From the NCBI GenBank assembly GCA_000708835.1, contig DF237885.1, positions 1 to 22,897 on the forward strand: a stretch of DNA of 22,897 nucleotides, written 5' to 3'. The position numbers and the translations under genes were made by a program. Positions 11,515 through 21,500 of the stretch are shown here, piece after piece; positions within the stretch are counted from its first letter, which is position 1, and every line of letters starts with the position of its first letter. The notes below the pieces were generated by a model. The model searched no databases and had not been told where the DNA came from. It worked only from the letters and a program-made list of their open reading frames with translations. The DNA is from Klebsormidium nitens. Its lineage: Eukaryota > Streptophyta > Klebsormidiophyceae > Klebsormidiales > Klebsormidiaceae.

Positions 11515-11634
11515 TTATGCAAATTTCTTTACGGCCACAACAAGCCCGGCCCGCTCCAACCGGCCCTTGTAAACCATACCCAAATCCCCCTTCCCGAGCA
11601 GGTTTTGACGGCGGGGCGTTGAACAGACTTCTTT
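11515..11634 (-). pseudogene. Receptor-like protein kinase fragment (glycine-rich loop)
   Basis: A minus-strand frame open between two TAA codons contains NLLGKGDLGMVYKGRL followed by LVVAVKKFA. This is the nucleotide-binding glycine loop (GxGxxGxVY) and the VAVK lysine of plant receptor-like kinases, although the second loop glycine position is occupied by DL. Downstream on the same strand (about 11200-11400) a frame with LVSVLCFLL and IMYNYTCLHDEVLDF weakly recalls the next kinase subdomains, but no catalytic-loop HRD or DFG motif was found. It starts only about 115 bp past the stop of the next gene. A remnant is likely; an exon of an unrecognised larger gene cannot be excluded. Confidence 0.6.
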
Positions 11635-11750
11635 TTACCGCCTATAAAGGAAGTATCTCATTCCAACTTTCACTCCTCACCTCCTTCGACGCCAAGCCAA
11701 GGTCGCGACTTCAACAAACATCTGAATTTCTCTCACCAACTCTGTGTTAC

Positions 11751-14059
11751 CTATGTGCCCCCTCTCTTGAGCCGCATTATTTCTTCCTTGAGCGCTTCGT
11801 TCTCTGACCGTAGTCGGGTTATCTCGTTCACGTTCGCCTAACATGGACAGAAAAGGAGCTCATAAGCCAAAGAATTGGAATCAGAGAAGCCTGACCTGTG
11901 CAAATTTCAATTTAAACAGCAATAAATTCTCCAGAAACAGCTTGATGTAGCCAAAGAAATATCCAAATTCGATGTTGGATGTCAAACCAAATGAAAAGAT
12001 ATTCCAAGCCTTCAACCTTCTTTTTCAGGAAATGTGTGCCTTCTTCTCTTGCAAAACGTGAACACTCGTCTAAGAACTCGAACAGAAGAACCATGAGTTA
12101 TGCGCATCTTCACTCAATAAAAGAACACGCAACTCCTGTTTCATTCCAACTCTTCCCCTATCTAAAGAAGAAGTTGCTCTCTTCTAAGTAAAAAGATGAA
12201 TCATATAAGTAGCCCACACCTTCAGAAGCTCTGCTCTCTTTGTTGACAGCAATCCACACCGCTGCAGCACGCTGAGAGAGTTTTCTGCCATGTGCTGTTC
12301 CATTGCCTGCGCCCGCTCAGCCCACACTTCATAAGGCTGCTCGCACATCTCCGGCAGCATGAGGGCCACAATCAACCGTAGTAGGCCGATCATGCCGTCG
12401 GGCCCCGTCTTCCGCCAGTAGGCCTCTCCGGAGCACCGCACCTTCGCTCTGACAGTGCCGTCTTTCTGCCGGTTTGCAATGACCAGCACCCCCAACCACC
12501 GCTCCCAGTCCGTTGGGAAGCCAAACCCTCTTCCAAACCGGGGGACAACCTCATCCTCTTGCAGGAGAGAAGAGGAGCTGGAGCTCCGGGTTAAGCCAGC
12601 ACTACTGCTGGCAGCACCTGAGTCACCATCGCTTTTCCGCCTCTTCTGGACGTCTATTGTTGCCTCAGCCTCGTCATCGAGCCGCCAGTTCTCCTCTAAC
12701 TGCGCAGACACTCCCCCGATGCACTGGAAGAACCCCCCCCACTCTGTCTTCAAGTTCTTTTTCACCTCGGCATTGCCTTCGTGCCGCGTTGCCGATGGAC
12801 CCTTTGCAGTGTGAACGCGCAAAACCGCACATTCGGTCCTCCCCTTCGTCTGCTTGCCAGTCACCCACTGCTCGTGGGATACAATCATTTCCGGCTCCAG
12901 CAGGAGCGCTTCGAATGCATCCATCACGTTCTGCTCGGCGAGATGCTGTGGATCTTCAGGAATGCTGTCCCCAACAAGACGCTCCTTGCTGGAAAACGCA
13001 GCTGCAGAACACAGAAGACAGCTTTCAATAGTCTGCTTAAATTTGGATGAGCGATGCAGCCCTTGAAACGACTGCAGGTCCAGGGAATAACTCCAAAAAT
13101 GCATACCATAATTGATCTAGAAGCCAGACTGCAGCTGTCCTTAAAAACTTTACAGCTCATCCAGCTTGTTGAGTGGATTTCATATGCAAGGCCACCAGAT
13201 AACATCGGCACCCCTCATTTGAAGCAGGATGACAAAAATATGGAATTCTTGAAGCAGGAGGCCACTAAGCACCATTAATTTTAGCACCTCAAGAAGCTGC
13301 AGGTGACAAGCCCCAAGCATACCTCAAGCCGGCAGGAACTTGTTTAAAGAAAGCTTGCACTCCTCATGCCAACTTCTTGTCAAACAAAGAATTGGAGTCT
13401 CTCTACTTACCGATGGCTGTAAGGAGTGTACACACATGCATGTACAACTTTCTTTCGTCGCAGCCCATGATGTTCTGGGAGCTGTCCCCATAAAACATGT
13501 ACAACTCGGCAAGGTACAGGAACCTGAGCGTCACGTCAGCCAAGAGGGCGACAGTCTCCTCGCCAATCTTTTCAACATCAAGATCCAGCGATCCTTTAAG
13601 GCCCCTGGATTGCCAGCGAATATCGTTCGCTTTTGCTGGAATCTCGAAGTCCCAGATCCACTGCGGAAATGCTCTACAGAGCTCTTCCTTCCCCTTGATC
13701 TCGCCCAGCGAAGGTCCTCCCCGTTCTGCTGCCGTCCGCTTCCCAACCACCTTCTCCTTGTGTGCTATTTCATCTGGAGAGGTTGGAGGTGTCCACTTCT
13801 GGAGTTGTTTAATCAGAAGGTTCATGTCATTCTCGTTCTTGGCAACTCCAGCTTGTTTGTATAAAGCTTTGACAAACGCGTGGAAGCCTTTGCCAACCTC
13901 GAAAAGCACAGTGGCATTCTCAGGCAGACTTCTTTGTGGATCATATGTTGCAAGCGCCGCGAGCGAATCCCGGAGATGCTGCTTCGCCTCCACTTTTCCC
14001 AGACGGGATTCTTGTACTGCAAGACTACCCCTTGTGAGCCTCCCATGACAGGCCTCCAT
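11751..14059 (-). CDS. Three-exon gene of unknown function with C-terminal coiled coil
   Basis: Exons on the minus strand: 14059-13411, 13001-12220, 11837-11751; total 1518 nt, 505 residues, TAG stop. Junctions are CATCG/GTAAGT with ttctgcag/CTGCG, and GAAG/GTGTGG with tgttag/GCGAAC, and the phases agree. The chosen ATG lies in a strong ACCGCCATGG context; an in-frame ATG at 14101 would add 14 residues. Exon 1 is helix-rich (for example KGFHAFVKALYKQAG). Exon 2 has a Ser-rich linker (TRSSSSSSLLQ) next to a basic KRRKSDGD patch and a tryptophan-rich FPTDWERWLGVLVIANRQK block. Exon 3 encodes a leucine-zipper-like helix, ITRLRSENEALKEEIMRL. I do not recognise the family. AEVKK followed by FFQCIGG faintly recalls the ExK...Q part of PD-(D/E)XK nucleases, but an upstream acidic motif is not evident; treat this as weak. 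Confidence 0.65.
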
Positions 14060-14175
14060 GGCGGTGCGGGTTGAGTTTTCTGGGCTCTCAAATCCCCTCA
14101 TATATTACCAAAACAGCAGATGCTGGCTACCTGTCAGTCTGATATGTACACTGTACGCACATGCCAAGGAACCTA

Positions 14176-14462
14176 CCGTACCCACATGACGCTTGGGCAG
14201 AAATTAATTATTTTCTGGCGTGCCCAAATTATTAAAAATAATTGGGTAAAATCTGCCCAATGTTTTCAAATCTTCAAAAATTTCAATATTCAATTTTCAA
14301 TCCGCGATTCATTTTGCCCCATAAAAAAACAGGAATATGGCAATATCTGCATTTGCCCAAAGTTTCAAACGGATCAGAAAACGAGTTTGTGCTTGCCCAA
14401 ACGCCGTGAGATACGTTAATAAATATTGTGCAAAAAAGTGCCCAAGCGTCATGTGGGTACGG
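14176..14462. mobile_element. 287-bp MITE with perfect 24-bp terminal inverted repeats and TA flanks
   Basis: The left end (14176-14199, ccgtacccacatgacgcttg then ggca) is the exact reverse complement of the right end (14439-14462). Each end is flanked by TA (14174-14175 and 14463-14464), the target duplication of Tc1/mariner-type (Stowaway-like) elements. The interior is AT-rich, has no coding capacity and repeats tgcccaa words at least five times. It is inserted shortly upstream of the start of the unknown gene at 14059. Perfect arms suggest a fairly recent insertion. Confidence 0.88.
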
Positions 14463-14464
14463 TA

Positions 14465-15106
14465 CTTCCGTCCATGTATTTTGGCCGGTTCCGTCCATTT
14501 TGTCTTGTCGACGACGGCCGGAAAAATCACGCCTTACTTTTTCCGTCCGGCGCTCGGACAGACTGCAACTTCCGTCCACAGAGCTGCCCCGGGGTGCTTT
14601 TCCGCAGGGATCTCTAGCCGGTAGAGGCCACCGGGCATCGGAAAAGGCTCGAACGGGAACCCCGGCCTGGAGGTTCAGTCTTGGGCCCGTGAGTGGCCGG
14701 TGTGGGAACAAGAACATTTTATATATGTTGTCCATTTTGGAGAGCCCATGAGGTTTATGGTTTTCACTGCCTAAGTGGGGGCCCGGGTGAAAGCAGAGCT
14801 ACCTCCACAGCCCGGGCACCGCCGATATGCTCCGGCGACCTCAGCACGAAACCCTCTTTCAATTTTGAGCTAACCCGGCTAAGTGGGGGGTTATTTGACA
14901 CTCAATTAGTGCAGTAACCCTCGCTGCCAGACCACTTCTTCAACGTCCACTTCCAGCTTTCACTTCCACCAACTTCCACCTTTTTCTACCGGGCACCTTG
15001 TACTTGATCGCATGGGGGGTTGAATAGAACCGGCCCCGGGGGCAGAATTTGCGAGAAAACAAAGCGTGTGTTCGCCCCCCACTGCCAGAGCGGACCGTAG
15101 CCCCCG
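14465..15106. other. Intergenic region between the MITE and the first palindrome
   Basis: No gene is recognised. The stretch contains repeated ttccgtcca words near the MITE, and two similar blocks, cctaagtgggggcccggg (about 14771) and gctaagtggggggttat (about 14878). It probably includes the flank or promoter of the plus-strand gene starting at 15480. Minus-strand frames here run through the palindrome at 15107 and are not credible. Confidence 0.4.
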
Positions 15107-15168
15107 CAGTCGATTTTTGCAATCTATATAGTCCTTTAGATATAGTTATTAGTCGCAAAAATCTACTG
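15107..15168 (-). repeat. 62-bp palindromic element, copy 1 (reverse orientation)
   Basis: Left arm cagtcgatttttg and right arm caaaaatctactg pair at 12 of 13 positions, around a 36-bp AT-rich middle containing ctatatagtcctttagatat. It lies 312 bp upstream of the start codon of the gene at 15480, in its 5' flank or leader. The inner sequence reads in the opposite direction to copies 4-8. Confidence 0.9.
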
Positions 15169-15479
15169 ATATTTTGGGGACCGTCCGCTGCAGACCGCGT
15201 CGATTCCCGACCGTTCGATCGCGCGTCGACGGTTTTCCTAAAGCGGTTGCGGTTTCCTCCCCGGCGGGCCGCCGATGCTGACTCGGCGGGCAGCCGACAT
15301 GTTCCAGAAGCTTCCATTATGCTCCGATTGGTGGGGAAGGTGCTTCAACTCAGCACTTTCCCGCCTCTGTATTCAAACCTCAGTTGCCGACCAGCCGCTC
15401 AGGGGCGCAACAAAAGCATCATCGCAAGTGCAGCGCTGCCTCCTCAAACTTGCTTTGCATCTCAGCGCCCATCGCAAAC

Positions 15480-18400
15480 ATGGCAGCACGACCGGTCCAT
15501 GGCTTGCAATCAATGGAACTTACAGTTTGCAGATTTCCGAAGAACTATGCGCCTATCAGGAACTCCGACCTCGGAGAGGCTCACCATGATGCTGCTGAAA
15601 GAACGAGCGCTTGCCTCTTGATCAACCAGGTGAGCTGTAAGAGCTCACCAACTCAGTCGTCAACCGAGGGTTTGCGATAGGTTCCAGCTCCATCACAAGG
15701 CCAGCTCCGGTCATGCTCCTGTTTCTCAGCTCCACTCCAGGATTTGGTGCGCCTGATTGTCAGAGCTCCCAATCAATTTGTGTATGCTTCCAGGCCATGG
15801 CTGCGGTCTCCCCATCATCATCCTGCAACAGCGCATCGCTTTCAGAGGGCTCCTCCAGAGGCAGTCTAGACTCGTCCGACGGCGGTCGGATGCAGTCGCC
15901 GGTGAGCTTTCTATTGGATTGCCTTCCAACCATCCATCGATGATTGATGCACGGTCCTTCCGAAGGATTGGCAGCTGTTGTTTGCGAGTCGTGCGGGATG
16001 CCTTGGGGGTTTCGTCTGAGCCTAGACTCCAGACAGGATTTGCGAGCTAGCGCGTGGTTCTGGTCCCCCCTCCTCTCGCCAGAGCCTCAGCAGTCGATTT
16101 TTGTCAGGTATATTGTTCTATAATCTATAGAGTTGTTTGCAAGAATCTACTGATTCCAAGTTCCTGCAACGCGTCAGCCCTAGCTAGAGAGGGGCGCGTG
16201 CCAGCTGGCGGTAAGCCTCACATGCTCGCGCAGAGTTTGCAGAGAGTCGGGAGTTGCGAGCTAGCGCGCGGTCCTCCTCCATCTCTTCCGGCTGACGGTC
16301 ACCCAGTAGATTTTTGTCACCTATATAGTCCTAAAGATATAGAGTATAGTCGCAAGAATCTACTAATTTTTTGAGTGACCCCACGCCTTCCAGGTCGCGC
16401 TACCCATCAGCAATCTACCGCACCCAGAGGGCTCCCCCGGGGTGGGCACCGGAACTCCGGGTGGCGGCCCTCCACAATCTCCGGTAACCAGCCACCCCAT
16501 GCTCGTGGATGCGCTTGCTTCCATGACTCTGCACGAGGAATCCAGCAACCCCTCTCTTGCAAAGCGCTATCGCCCGCGCCCCCGCCACTGCAAGATCCCA
16601 TCATCCGTGGATCTAACCTCTGACCTTGCGCTCCTCGCTTGCAGGAAGGCAACGGCGCGGATATTCACGGTGCATCCGAGTCCCGCTCGGACGAAGAAGA
16701 CAGCACCGTCACCCAGCTTCCCACCCCAAAGCGCAGCAGGTAGGGGCGCTTTGCTAGGGGCTTCGCCCGCCTCCTCTTCGATCGCCAAGCTGCTCGTGCA
16801 TCTTGCAAGCCCACACGAGTCTGTCGCAAGCAGGCCTCGCTCTTTCTGCACTCTGGACCTAATCGTTATTAGTACATTCAACAGGCGCACAGCAAACACT
16901 CAACTGCCAACGCACACCGCTGAGACGAGCAGAAAGGCCGCCTCCTTCATGGCCGAGCAGAAGGCCGATCTGAAAGCCGTTCGAGCCCGTCAGAGACGCG
17001 AACCCGGCAGAGCGCGCTCGGAGGACACGCTCGACGATGTTTTAAAGGCGGATGTGGATTTCGAACCTCGGCGCTGGGATTTGATGGACGGTAACTTCAT
17101 CCGGGAAAAGCCACCCCCTAAACCGAAGGACACCCACAAGCAGAGCACGTTGCCGGAATGCCTGACCTCCGTCCAATCAGCAAATGCGGTGAGGCATGCC
17201 TGCGATAAACGCTCAGAAACTAGATGATGGAAAGCTCTTCCCTCACCCGTGCCCGCAGCTGACGACGAGTCTGCGAGCCTCGTCTTGCTCCCTACATTCC
17301 CGTCGGACCTCATCACCCCAAAGCTTGCCTCTCTTCTTTGCCAGTGCAATCATTGCATTGGTCCTCTCCTCAGCTTGAAGCGCTCGAGCAGCGTTTGCTT
17401 TTGCCGCCTTTGCGAGCTTCACCTCTTCCACGGAGTTCGTCATCGATATGTATGTTCACCACCGGAAATGTCCGACTGGCCTTGAACGTGCGGACCGTTC
17501 TGGGAACCCTCACCCTCGTGGCACATGAGGCGCTCCACGAGTGTGTTCTGGAGGAAATCCTATCATACCTGCAGATTCTGCCGCGAGTCGAATTCAACTG
17601 GAGGACCGAGGCGCAGACCAGGCCAGGCCAGGAGCAAGGCAGGTGAAGCATCTGCCTCCAGCCTCTCGACCGCTTCGCTTGAGGGGCGGGGCAAAGCCCC
17701 TAGCAAAGCGCCATCGCGCCCCCCCCCCCCTTAGTTGTCAGTGCTTACGGATGCCAGTACTTTGCGTGCACATGTATCGTTCAATTCCCTCCCTTTGCAA
17801 GCTCGTGTTGTATAGGTCTGTCCTGGAAACCCATTTGTGAATATCTACATGTGTACATTTTCTTGCGGATTCCGAAATATCATAGGTCCTTTTGACTATC
17901 TGTCACACTCTTCCTCAGACGCGCACACCCGCAAGTCGAGCATACTCCCGCCATGAGCGAGCAGGCCGCGGAGCTCATGGCCAACAACAGAGAGGGTCTC
18001 CGCGCCTACGAGGTGGAAAGGGCAGCTGAGATCGAGGCCGTGCGGACCGGCCCCATCAGCAAGCCGGGCCCCTCAATCAGCTGCATGGGGGATCTGGCCG
18101 CCGGCATCGGAGCCAACAGAACGACTCCGATCACGCAGGAGCGATCAACGCTGCGGGACTGGCTTGTCACGCAGGAAGAAACCCCCGAGGTAGGAGGCTC
18201 GTTTCGTGCTCGAGCGCGAGAGGCATGGTTCTCAAAAATTCAGTAGATTCTTGCGAAGAAGTATATAGACTATAGAACTAGATAGGTGACAAAAATCTAC
18301 TGCTGAGTCTTTGGCAGGAGGAGGAAGGCGGAGGGCCAGACGCTGGCTCGCAGGCCAGCAATCGGTTGGGGTCCTTGCCCAGGAGTGAAAGGCTTATGGA

Positions 18401-18491
18401 CCCAGTCAGCAAGCCAGTCAGTCCCCCTCTTGACCGGCGCACTCCCTGCTGGCCCCACAAAACAAACCGTTTTTACGTCTATGTTGAATGA
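15480..18491 (+). CDS. Probable eight-exon gene, largely disordered protein of unknown function
   Basis: Proposed exons: 15480-15629, 15794-15901, 16394-16483, 16645-16739, 16885-17188, 17374-17642, 17919-18189, 18318-18491; total 1461 nt, 486 residues. The start ATG has context AACATGGC. All introns are GT-AG and phases agree at every junction. The first exon begins MAARPVHGLQSMELTVCRF. Exons 2-4 encode low-complexity, acidic and Pro/Gly-rich text (SESRSDEEDS). Exon 5 is charged (SFMAEQKADLKAVRARQRRE). Exon 6 has an amphipathic stretch (LVAHEALHECVLEEILSYLQ). Exon 7 contains MSEQAAELMANN. I recognise no domain. Introns 2 and 7 hold palindrome copies 2-3 and 4. Intron 6 has a run of 12 C at 17719-17730. 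Exons 1, 3 and 6 are the least certain. Exon 7 ends in phase 0 and could instead splice to an in-frame acceptor near 18735, making this the N-terminus of the helicase-primase; the model here ends at TGA 18491. Confidence 0.5.
16091..16152 (-). repeat. 62-bp palindromic element, copy 2 (reverse orientation)
   Basis: Arms cagtcgatttttg and caagaatctactg enclose an AT-rich middle. It lies in intron 2 of the upstream gene. Its left flank, read on the minus strand (ctgaggctctggcgagagga), resembles the right flank of copies 4 and 8 (ctgagtctttggcaggagga). Confidence 0.9.
16153..16303 (-). repeat. Inverted copy of the tandem-unit spacer
   Basis: Read on the minus strand, this 151-bp interval follows the spacer of the array at 20.0-20.6 kb block by block: gggtgaccgtcagccggaag, atggaggaggaccg, ggcaactcc/cgcaactccc, ctgcaaactctgcgcgagca, ccagctggcacacgcc/cgcgcc and ctctctagctagg. 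Together with copies 2 and 3 it is one complete repeat unit in inverted orientation. Confidence 0.85.
16304..16365 (-). repeat. 62-bp palindromic element, copy 3 (reverse orientation)
   Basis: Arms cagtagatttttg and caagaatctacta; the middle contains gtcacctatatagtcc, the reverse complement of the ggactatataggtgac of copies 5-7. It lies in intron 2 of the upstream gene, 213 bp from copy 2 start to start. The following attttttgagtgacc is the inverted counterpart of the tctcaaaaaat that precedes copy 8. Confidence 0.92.
16745..17712. repeat. Pair of 24-bp inverted repeats around exons 5-6
   Basis: ggcgctttgctaggggcttc then gccc (16745-16768) and the reverse complement of 17689-17712 agree at 23 of 24 positions. 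The pair encloses about 970 bp including exons 5 and 6 of the upstream gene. No target duplication was obvious, so it may be a foldback pair, two copies of a short repeat, or ends of an old insertion. Confidence 0.7.
18241..18302 (+). repeat. 62-bp palindromic element, copy 4
   Basis: Arms cagtagattcttg and caaaaatctactg; the middle contains tatatagactatagaact. It lies in the 128-bp intron 18190-18317. In the proposed model the splice acceptor (ctttggcag) comes from the repeat's own right flank, and the next exon starts with repeat-derived gaggaggaag. Confidence 0.92.
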
Positions 18492-18516
18492 GGTTTATTG
18501 AGTACTCTGTCAACCC

Positions 18517-21500
18517 ATGAGAGCAACATGTGCGGGGACTTACGGGTTCATTAAATGCATGCCTGGCAACCCCCTGAGCCTGGGATCCCCTGAGCCTACA
18601 CCTGCTTTCCGAGCATCGAAGGTGCCATCGCCATCTCAATTGTTACACCGTTCCAAGCAAGTAGAAGCAATAGCTACTGAGTTGTTGGCCTGGTGCACAT
18701 GGACATTCAAAGGTCGTTTCGAATTTTTGCAGCAGCTTCCGTCCGACGCAAGAGGCGAGAGCATCGATGACACCATGGAGGGCTCCGCAGACGGTGGTGA
18801 CTCTGAGGCAACCAACAGCAAGCGTGAGGACGTGAGCATGTGTGTGCAGTCACGACCGGAGATCGACGCTGCAGGACAGTATTGGTTCACCACGGAAAAG
18901 CCGCTGGAGCAGTGCCGACGGACGATGGCGGCTGGCGAAGACCGTATCTTGATCGTCTGCGACGTGTCGAATCACTCGGGGGCGAAGAAGTACGGCAGCA
19001 TCCGTGACCCGTCCGCCCTGCAGGACTACGTCACGCGCCGCAAGGAGATGAGCCTCGGCCACCCCAATCTGTACGAGGGCTTGACCGAGGGCCTGCCGAC
19101 CAAGCTGTACGCGGACATCGATCTGCGGACGGCAAGCAAGGTGGCGGGGGACTTCGAGCGGTACAAGAGACACCTGGACGAAGTGAGAGACGCCTTCCTG
19201 GTGGACGTGCTAGGCATCCCACCCGAGAGCATCCGGTTCGAGGCCAGCGAGGCGCACGGGGACGCGGCCGATGGCGGTTACAAGTGGAGCATCCACGAGC
19301 TGTTGCGCGGATACTACCTCGAGAACTTCCACGCCCGCAACGAGTTCAAAAAGGCCTTCGAGCACTTCCAGAGGAACCTCTCCGCGCACCTCCAGCACTG
19401 CGACGAGTACCTCTGGCATACGCCCGACCCCCAGACAGGCCCCAAGCTGATCTGGGACCCCTCTGTGTTCGCCAAGTTCAAGTGCTTCCGGATGCTCTAC
19501 TCCCGAAAGAGGGGGTCGGACCGGCCCCTGCTCCCCGTCGAGGGAAGCTCCCCGCAGCTGCTGGACCACCTGGTGGGCATCTACTCGGCGGAGGAGCTCG
19601 CGTCTCTGACGAAGATCGACGTTGGAGTGCTGGAGCGGTACAACCAAGAGGTTGGGGTGGACGCGGGAAAGCGGCGCGAGATCCCTCGCCGTCACACTAC
19701 CCGGGTCGCGGTGGAGGGGGGCTCAGTCGAAGGCGGAACTCGGGACGACGCGTTAGGCGCGCCTCTGACCGCGCATGAGCTGGAGCGTCTGACGAGCGTT
19801 TACAGGGAGGACCATCCCGGGGCGGAGATCCGGACCACTCTGCAGGTCGCCACCGACGTCTTCACCCTTCACTTCCGCATCCAGCAGCCGATGTGCCGCA
19901 TCCTTGGGGCCGCGCACGACAGCGACGGGAACAACGGAGGGTACCTCGTGTATAGGCGGAGCGATCCGACGGTGGCCTACTACAAGTGCCACTCCGCGCG
20001 GTGCAGGTGAGCTTGCTGGTTACCGCGGGCTGGCATGCGACTTGGTGCAGGACATTGAAATCAGTAGATTTTTGCGACTATCTCTATAGACTATGGGACT
20101 ATATAGGTGACAAAAATCGACTGCGTGACCGTCACCCGGAAGGATGGAGGAGGACCGCCCGCTGGGTGGCAACTCCTGACTCTTTGCAAACTCTGTGCGA
20201 GCACGTGTGGCATGCCTCCATTTCTTGCAATGGCACCAGCTGGCACACGCCCCTCTCCAGCTAGGACTGCCGCTGTGCAAGAACTTGGAATCAGTAGATT
20301 TTTGCGACTATCTCTATAGACTATAGGACTATATAGGTGACAAAAATCTACTGGGTGACCGTCAGCTGGAAGGATGGAGGAGGACCGCCCGCTGGGTGGC
20401 AACTCCTGACTCTTTGCAAACTCTGCGCGAGCACGTGTGGCATGCCTCCATTTCTTGCAAGTCACCAGCTGGCACACGCCCCTCTCCAGCTAGGACTGGG
20501 CACCGCTGTTTAGGAATTCGGAATCAGTAGATTTTTGCGACTATCTCTATAGACTATAGGACTATATAGGTGACAAAAATCTACTGGGTGACCGACAGTC
20601 GGAAGAATGATGGAGGACGGCGCGCCAAGTGGCAACTCCTGACTGAACAGCTTGGTCTCCATGCAGTGGTACCGTGCGGCGGCTGCAGCTCCAAGTCCAC
20701 AAAATACCCGGGTGGTCTGAGGACTATATGGATTCGAGCGGCATGCGGTCGTACCCCCTATTTGACATCAAGAGAGGAGCCCCGAAGCACACGGTCTTGG
20801 TGACAGCAAATAAAGGCATTGGGAAATCGAAGGAGAGCTACGATTGGCTGTGGAAGATGCTGCAGCGGAACGAGGGCGTGGGTGTCGTCATCATTGCTGC
20901 CAACATTGCCCTGGCAAAGAAGTGTGAGTCGGACCTGCGGATCGAGTGCGAACGCAAGATGAGAGCGGGCCTCTGCCTGTACGGGCTCGACCTGTTCGTC
21001 AACTACCTGGACGCGCCCGGTGGCGACATCAAACAGCCGAGGGTCATATCCTGCATCAACTCGCTCCACCGAGTGCGATCCAGCCCGGCGATAGTCATCG
21101 TCGACGAGGCGGACATGGTGCTCGCCAACTGCAACTCCGACGTGATGACGAACCGGAAACAGGTCTTCATGGCCGCTGAGCGCATCATGGGAAACGCCCG
21201 CATCCTCATCGCGATGGACGCGCACATCGACTGCCCAAGGGTCCTCGAGTGGTTCTACATGGTTCGTCCGGACAGTGAGCTGCACTCGATCCGGAACGCC
21301 GGCGTACACCCGAGCCAGCTGGGGAGGACGGCCACCATCTACCGACTGCCGAAGTTGAAGAACTTGGAGCTCACGTGCGCCCCGGCCGTTGCGCGCACCC
21401 TGGAACTTTTGAAGAGCGGCCTGAAAGTCGGGGTGAGTGTCTCAAAAAATCAGTAGATTCTTGCGACCAATCATATAGACTATAGGACTATATAGATTGC

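Larger units (their letters stand above)
20020..20644 (+). repeat. Tandem array of about 2.5 units of 230-233 bp
   Basis: Each unit is one 62-bp palindrome plus a spacer of about 170 bp. Palindromes start at 20062, 20292 and 20525, giving periods of 230 and 233 bp. The first two spacers are nearly identical (gtgaccgtcagctggaagga, actctttgcaaactctg, ccagctggcacacgcccctc); the third spacer follows the others to about 20644, then breaks off. A diverged half-spacer precedes the first palindrome. The array fills most of the 660-bp intron 20007-20666 of the helicase-primase gene. Confidence 0.92.

Noticed and set aside
12513-13031. 172-codon plus-strand open frame
   Set aside because: Shadow of exon 2 of the minus-strand unknown gene, with out-of-frame composition.
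13497-14048. 183-codon plus-strand open frame
   Set aside because: Shadow of exon 1 of the minus-strand unknown gene.
14940-15317. 125-codon minus-strand open frame
   Set aside because: Translates through palindrome copy 1 and low-complexity DNA; no splice or family support.
15049-15621. 190-codon plus-strand open frame
   Set aside because: Also reads through palindrome copy 1; the alternative frame starting at 15480 has a better Kozak context and a clean donor.
17719-17730. Run of 12 C residues
   Set aside because: Simple homopolymer inside a proposed intron; possibly affected by sequencing error and not informative alone.
19210-19695. 161-codon minus-strand open frame opposite the primase domain
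   Set aside because: Shadow of the GC-rich primase exon; the plus strand carries the conserved catalytic motifs.
20062-20586. CRISPR array
   Set aside because: Regular repeats, but spacers are nearly identical to each other, the repeats are 62-bp palindromes, and the context is a eukaryotic intron.
20758-21309. 183-codon minus-strand open frame opposite the helicase domain
   Set aside because: Shadow of the helicase exon, which has Walker A and DEAD motifs on the plus strand.
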